From: Gonocerus acuteangulatus
Lineage: Eukaryota; Arthropoda; Insecta; Hemiptera; Coreidae
DNA length: 64,000 nucleotides
Assembly (NCBI GenBank): GCA_946811695.1
Contig: OX328126.1
Location: 9,326,361 to 9,390,360 of the forward strand
Direction of reading: 5' to 3'
Under the pieces are notes generated by a model. That model had not been told where the DNA came from and ran no database searches. It was given only the letters and a program-made list of their open reading frames with translations. A program made the position numbers and the translations under genes. How positions within the stretch are numbered: the stretch's first letter is position 1; the number at the start of each line of letters is the position of its first letter. Below, piece by piece: positions 59,463 through 64,000 of the stretch.

Positions 59463-59515
59463 ATGAGCGGACTCTCCCAGGCTGGTGACTATGTACCTCC
59501 TGACCTTGGCCTTCT
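59463..59515 (+). other. Possible small 5' coding exon (speculative)
   Basis: The ATG at 59463 opens MSGLSQAGDYVPPDLGL, followed at 59516 by GTAAGTAC, a strong splice-donor match. The surrounding 59400-59520 is less AT-rich and less repetitive than its neighbourhood. Unspliced, the frame stops four bases later (TAA). I do not recognise the peptide and see no downstream exon within the window. Best regarded as the only candidate for host coding sequence here. Confidence 0.25.
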
Positions 59516-59757
59516 GTAAGTACTAGCTTGATATATGGATCTATGGCAGCTATGGTTTACTTATAGATAGTTAGTATAGTGTAGGAAATACACCTAGTTA
59601 TTAAGAATTAGACAGTAGTTTTTGTAGGCAGTCATTTTATTAGGAATTCCTCTTTATTAGTAGTAATTACACCTAATTTGGTATGCTTGATTTAAATTAT
59701 TTACATTTTCACCTTTCAATCCTCCCCTCCTTACGACAGGATAACATAAATTGTATC

Positions 59758-60978
59758 TTTATACTAGCTGAATACCCGTGCTTCGACACGGCAGATAAGT
59801 AGTTATATTATTGCGTAAAATAATGTTTCATTAAAATTACGTTACTATACAATTCTGTGCAGTTTATTACAGCACGGTTCCCGTCATACTATATTTTATT
59901 CAATGGGCGTTAAAATTTAAAAGTTTATGTTTCCAAGAAGTCATATGGACCCAATATATTTACGAGTATTACCAAGGTTATAGGCGAGGAGGCTGTGCAA
60001 GGGTTCCGGATATTATTACCTCGCCTGGAAAACCTAAGGATATGCCATACATCACGGTTTGACCGGGACTGTCCCGGTATTTTGCAATTGTTTCGGTGTC
60101 CCACCCAGTTTTATCAATGTCCCGGAAAAGGCTGTAAGATGTAAAAAGTAATGAATTCATGTTTATAAGAATCTTTTTTAAATCGGTTACTTTTCTACAA
60201 TTAACATTTTTACTACTGCTCACAGTGTCAAAGAAATGAGAAGTAATCTAACTGTAAAACGCTGGAACTACCTGCACAGCGCTGCCAGCTGCCAGACACT
60301 ACTATTTGGCTGAGAGATTGTTTTAAGAAAATCAAGTAGCAAAAAAAGTTCTCTTCTTATTTTTAAGGTCTGGGTAGACTAACAGTTTAGGATTCCCCCT
60401 TCCCGTTAGTTGCTAGGCTTAAAACTCACCAACCATTTTGCTTATAATTTGTACTCTTTTTATCCCCCCCCCCTGGTATGCCCATCCCATATTAATGTGT
60501 CTCGGTTTAACTCTCCAAAAATATGGCAAGCCTATCTGACGGGGACAGGCAGAAAAGAAACGCAATTAAAACTCTATGAGGGACAGTTAATTTCTAGTAA
60601 TTCAAGGTCTGCCATCATAGTTGAAATTAACCTCAATTAGAAATAAAACTATGAGATAGATAATGTAAGGTAACAGCGGTTCTTCATCGTCCTAGCAACG
60701 CAGGCTGCCTAGGCTTGCATGCTCTAACCAACTCAAACTTTAAACCCCCCTAAAAATGCTTAAAAATACGAATATCAAAAAATCCTTTATTAGCGAGCGC
60801 CTACGTTATATAGGGAGTGTCCATGCAAAATTTCAAAATTTTCTGTCGAGCGGTTTGGGCTGGGCGTTGATAGATGAGTGAGTGAGTGAGTGGTATTTGA
60901 CAAATATATAGTAGATTCCAATTACCACAAAATTTCATTCAAATACCTTAGGGAAACAAGCACCCCAGCTAGTATAAA
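59758..60978. mobile_element. Element bounded by 13-bp inverted repeats
   Basis: TTTATACTAGCTG (59758-59770) and its complement CAGCTAGTATAAA (60966-60978). The left interior continues AATACCCGTGCTTCGACACGG and the right interior has AGGGAGTGTCCATGCAAAAT and a (GAGT)n run, features I associate with common arthropod repeats of uncertain class. A small palindrome CCGGGACTGTCCCGG lies at 60063. No transposase. Confidence 0.5.
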
Positions 60979-61022
60979 GGCCCCCAATATCCTTACAATT
61001 TTATTTTATGTATAGATATAAG

Positions 61023-61025
<3 letters not shown>

Positions 61026-61088
<63 letters not shown>
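61026..61088. repeat. (TA)n microsatellite
   Basis: TA run preceding the inverted element at 61101. Confidence 0.95.
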
Positions 61089-61100
61089 TAAAATATACAA

Positions 61101-61400
61101 TCTTCGTCAGCCAGGTCATTGTTATTTCTTTCTTCATATTTTACTTAGATTGGTGATTTACTGACTTGGTATTGGAAATATCACTATGAGTAACACTTAA
61201 GTGCATAAGGGCGATTCGATTCTACTCACTAATGATGTCGAGTGTCGTAAAAATAAAATAATAATAATAATTTCTTCAAGAAACAACAATGACCTGGCTG
61301 ACGAAGATGGAGACGAACCCATCGAAATATTCCAGGAAGAAGTGAGGAGTACCACCGCTGGAGAAAAATGCCGTTCCATCCAAAAATATCATCTCAGCGA
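61101..61400 (+). mobile_element. Hammerhead-bearing element, partly inverted
   Basis: 61101-61132 (ATCTTCGTCAGCCAGGTCAT) is the complement of part of 61277-61310, so the hammerhead 5' region is duplicated in inverse. The distal part (ACCACCGCTGGAGAAAAATG, CCGTTCCATCC) matches the foldbacks at 42967 and 55901. (TA)n and (CA)n lie on the two sides. Confidence 0.65.
61293..61336 (+). ncRNA. Hammerhead ribozyme-like motif (best-preserved)
   Basis: CCTGG (61293-61297), CTGACGA (61298-61304), A, helix II GATGG/CCATC with the AGACGAAC loop, GAAA (61324-61327), TATT, CCAGG (61332-61336). Helix I is a perfect 5 bp (CCTGG/CCAGG) and helix II a perfect 5 bp. Every invariant core base fits CUGANGA...GAAA...UH. 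Helix III is reduced to the self-complementary ATAT, so a dimer would probably be needed. Predicted cleavage is after T61331. Confidence 0.7.
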
Positions 61401-62017
61401 CGAAAAATAAACATCAAACACACACACACACACACATATATATAATTTTAAATACTAATAATATAAAAAAAACACTAAATATGTGACCTTTTTATTAGGA
61501 CAGGAAATGATTTTACAGAAGTGAAGACCTGTTGACGTTTGTTGATGTTACATGTTAATGTTATGGATGTGACAACACAGTACACCTTACGTCTACAACC
61601 TAAACACATAAAGACACCTCTCTGAAGCGGGTAGATTGATAGTCTAACTCGAGAACAAGTCTTGGTGGTAGTTCAAACACCTCTAACTTCCACGCTTAAC
61701 TCCTTATCTCTCTTATCATTTCACTTGTCAAGTCCTTTATGCTTTTCTGTAGTCTGCACAATTTCAGGGGTGTTCCCTGAACACCTTTCCAGTATGCTCG
61801 TGGCTATTAAGAGGTCAAATAAAATATTTTGTTGTTAAATTGTAAAAATTGTTTTATTATTGTCTGTCAAAATAAAATAATATTGTTCGGTAATTCTGAC
61901 CGATTTTCCATTAAACCTATGAGTGAAATATACATTTTTTTTTTTTTAAATTCACGAAGCGGGTTTACTGAATATTTCTTAATGTTACTTTTACTCGAAT
62001 ATGATCGAACTAATTTT
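61401..62017. other. No recognised gene
   Basis: Contains (CA)n at about 61418-61436, otherwise unassigned. Confidence 0.45.
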
Positions 62018-62145
62018 CCAGGGTGCAGCCAGGAATTTTCTCAGCGAGCCCTGAGATGAGAAAATTTCTGGCGCCGGTGGGGATCGAACCCACCATCTCC
62101 CGCTTATGAATCTAGCGCGCTAGCCACTAGACCACGGGAGACCCC
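62018..62145 (-). mobile_element. tRNA-derived SINE (copy 4, 3' truncated)
   Basis: Identical over 128 bp to 44331-44458, from the CCAGGGTGCAGCC body to the GGAGACCCC head. The tail and poly(A) are missing and no target duplication is visible. Confidence 0.92.
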
Positions 62146-62189
62146 GTCCGAGTCTATTGAATTATTTTCGACTTGATTGAAATTCATCT

Positions 62190-62560
62190 AAAGTAAGATA
62201 TTAAATTTTGGTTATATTTGAAGTTGAGGAAGTATTCGAAAAAAATATTTTATTAATAGACAATTTTTTGTTCTTCGTATATATCCCTAGATATCTCAAT
62301 TTTGGTTATATTTGAAGTTGAGGAAGTATTCGAAAAAAATATTTTATTAATAGACAATTTTTTGTTCTTCGTATATTTCCCTAGATATCTCGAAAACCGT
62401 TTGGAAATCGTGGTAAGCGGAAGTTAACCATTCGAAAGCTTACTAAATTTTCTACAAGAAAAAAAATCTTTGATATAATTTTCGATAGGGCGATGTCAAG
62501 CGTAGAAATAAGTGCTAATAACTTATAAAGTGTTATTTTTGTTGAATTGAACGGTTCTTC
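62190..62560 (-). mobile_element. Helentron-like internal fragment with local duplication
   Basis: Reverse-orientation AT-rich family block (CGAAAGCTTACTAAATTTTC, GAACGGTTCTTCC). A stretch with GGAAGTATTCGAAAAAAATA is repeated at about 103-bp spacing (62225 and 62320). Confidence 0.65.
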
Positions 62561-62721
62561 CTGTTTGATTTACTGATTATTGGCATACATACAGGGTGCT
62601 TCAAAAAAATGTATACACACTTTGAACTTCCATAGAAAATGTATTTACCGTTCTACAAAGTTAAATTTCAGGAAATTAGAAAGCTGAAAGTCCAATGTAA
62701 ATGAAACATAAATAACAAATG

Positions 62722-63165
62722 TTAATACTGTTCAAATTGGTGACCTGCAGCATCAATACAATTCTGAGTACGAGTCACCACTGATTCTGTACATCGTATC
62801 AAAACGTCCAATGAGATTTCTCTACACACGGCTTGAATCTCATTCCAAAGAATGTCTAGGTTACGTGGTTTACGTTTGTACACCTCATTTTTTACTGTGC
62901 CCCATAAGAAGAAATCCAGTGGTGTAAGGTCTGGGGAGCGTGCTGGAAACTCGATTGGCCCCCTGCGTCCTATCCACTGGCCCGGCAAATTTTGATCCAG
63001 GTAAGCTCGTACGTCCCTGTGATACATCACTTTCACGTGCCCCTTGCCTTGTAGATTTGTTAGGAGAGCGTTGAAACAGTTCCAAGACTGCCGTTGATGA
63101 CTCATCACTTGTAGCTGTTCGAGGTCGACCTGAATGACCTTTATGCACATCACACACTGTTCCAT
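62722..63165 (-). pseudogene. DUF4817-type transposase: HTH end joined to DDE C-terminus
   Basis: The ORF starts out of frame across the N-terminal region, then from about 63060 reads KVMYHRDVRAYLDQNLPGQW, GRRGPIEFPARSPDLTPLDF, FLWGTVKNEVYKRKP and on to a normal C-terminus (CIDAAGHQFEQY). SPDLTPLDFFLWG carries the third catalytic acidic residue of the Tc1/mariner/IS630 DDE/D triad. The first two are gone with the deletion. Upstream (frame of 63157-62885) VCDVHKGHSGRPRTATSDES and RSPNKSTRQGARESDVS are the linker between the HTH and the catalytic domain. Confidence 0.85.
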
Positions 63166-63328
63166 GAACTTCGAATTTGTCTCGTATGCGTGTAAGTGTT
63201 AATCTTGAAGGTGGTTCTGTATCATACTACCTTCTCCACTGTCTTTGAACTTCATTTACATTCTCAAACTTCCAGTACCACTTAATAACCTGCTTACGTT
63301 CTTCAAAACTCAAACGTACGTCCGCCAT
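63166..63328 (-). pseudogene. DUF4817 HTH N-terminus (interrupted)
   Basis: The minus strand from the ATG at about 63328 reads MADVRLSFEERKQVIKWYWK, FENVNEVQRQWRR, then an in-frame stop, then YDTEPPSRLTLTRIRDKFE. This is the N-terminal helix-turn-helix domain of the same transposase. The stop replaces a residue in the QRQWRR-x-Y motif. Confidence 0.8.
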
Positions 63329-63472
63329 GTTGATATTACAACTTCCAACTGACAATATAACATAGAGGGACGATTATGCTGCCACCTGGCGAAGAAATAT
63401 AACATTAGCCTTGTAGAGTGGGAAAACTACGATAGTTTAAAGTGTGTATACATTTTTTTGAAGCACCCAGTA

Positions 63473-63842
63473 TATAAAGGCTACGGATAGGTCACACTCG
63501 ACTTACCCACTCATACTTACTGGAGAGAAAAGAAAGACCAACCTGTAGACAGTGTAACAGAACTCTAACTGTTAAACATATACTGACAGACTGTAGACAA
63601 CGCAGCGACTTGACAATTCCTTGCAACTTACACGACTTACTTACTTAAGGTAGCCCGTACATCCATATAGTCCTTAAACACTTAAAAGCAGCACACTTAT
63701 ATTTAAAGGTATAACTATAAGTAATATTTTATTTTAGTTTTAATGTATATAATATTTTATTATATAATATAACCATCTTGCTTTTCTCTTTGATTTTGAG
63801 CTCGTCACAACTATTGCGGAGCTCACAATAAATAAATAAATA
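63473..63842 (+). mobile_element. Second LINE family, 3' end
   Basis: 5'-truncated RNase H tail, a 3' UTR of about 180 bp and a terminal AATAAATAAATA run. Begins right at the mariner-type element's TA. Confidence 0.85.
63481..63648 (+). pseudogene. LINE ORF2 RNase H C-terminus
   Basis: Open for 55 codons to the TAA at 63646: LRIGHTRLTHSYLLERKERP, TCRQCNRTLTVKHILTDCRQ, RSDLTIPCNLHDLLT. Same architecture as the LINE at 26320 (LRIGHTRLTH, Cys-x2-Cys, TVKH-L-C) but clearly a different family by sequence. No start codon, because the rest of ORF2 is missing. Confidence 0.85.
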
Positions 63843-63859
63843 CTTATATATGTTACCGG

Positions 63860-63962
63860 CAAAGTATAGAATCCAGGCATTCTATAGAATGCCTGAGTGG
63901 TTTGGGCAAAGTATAGAATCCAGGCATTCTATAAAATGCCTAGGCATTCTATAGAATGCCTG
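63860..63962. repeat. Repeated perfect palindromes near the window end
   Basis: AGGCATTCTATAGAATGCCT, a perfect 20-bp palindrome, occurs at about 63874 and again at about 63942, with a third imperfect copy (AGGCATTCTATAAAATGCCT) between. Each block also has GGCAAAGTATAGAATCC. It may be the terminus of an element continuing beyond the window. Confidence 0.8.
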
Positions 63963-64000
63963 AGTGGTTTAGGCAAAGTGTATAATGAACATCGTATTAC

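Larger units (their letters stand above)
62592..63470 (-). mobile_element. Tc1/mariner-type element (DUF4817 transposase), internally deleted
   Basis: TIRs of about 32 bp: CAGGGTGCTTCAAAAAAATG (left) and the complement of CTGGGTGCTTCAAAAAAATG (right), flanked by TA (62590-62591 and 63471-63472). 879 bp. The minus strand encodes an N-terminal HTH and the last part of the DDE domain. The middle is deleted. Confidence 0.9.

Overview
This window looks like gene-poor, repeat-saturated nuclear DNA from an animal, most likely an arthropod. It is AT-rich. I can prove no intact host gene. The remnants include mariner, PIF/Harbinger, piggyBac, hAT and Merlin DNA transposons, Penelope-like elements, non-LTR retrotransposons with an RNase H domain, Helentron-like rolling-circle elements, and SINEs with 5S rRNA or tRNA heads. 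That mix is typical of insects and other arthropods. It excludes bacteria, and species cannot be named from this sequence. About 20 kb (roughly a third) is tandem repeat, with long (TA)n tracts in addition.

Layout. 1-2.6 kb: a 5S-derived SINE, a small TIR element, a 48-bp tandem array and an internally deleted piggyBac element. 2.6-6 kb: a Helentron-like element interrupted by a mariner scrap and a Penelope-like element (PLE) with a GIY-YIG fragment and a hammerhead motif. 7.1-8.3 kb: a 67-bp array whose unit resembles a tRNA promoter. 9.2-17.7 kb: a 61-bp satellite of about 140 units, most carrying TGACGTCA, with clear segmental duplications. 18-26 kb: more arrays, MITEs, a perfect 162-bp-arm palindrome with two hammerhead motifs, a hAT MITE and a 56-bp hairpin satellite. 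26-35 kb: LINE 3' end, SINEs, mariner and Harbinger relics, and more arrays. 35-43 kb: a 48-bp array open in several frames, a broken palindrome, a 207-bp array, a Foldback-like element with 98-bp arrays in its inverted arms, and another Helentron. 44-55 kb: SINEs, a LINE insertion with a 13-bp target duplication that contains a 2.1-kb 47-bp satellite, Helentrons and a 62-bp array. 55-64 kb: hammerhead-bearing foldbacks, deleted mariner, Merlin and DUF4817-type elements, a heat-shock-element-like array, a possible small 5' exon and a second LINE 3' end.

How the parts relate. Three processes recur. First, mobile elements seed tandem arrays: the 47-bp satellite matches a single unit in the 3' region of a LINE, the 126-bp array contains the Helentron 5' end, and the 98-bp array lies in Foldback arms. 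Second, internal (TA)n tracts of Helentron-like elements hold nested SINEs and hammerhead foldbacks. Third, several small inverted-repeat elements carry hammerhead (CUGANGA / GAAA) cores with a very short palindromic helix III, one of them beside a PLE endonuclease relic. These are the most interesting signals. No CRISPR, operon or bacterial-type system is present.
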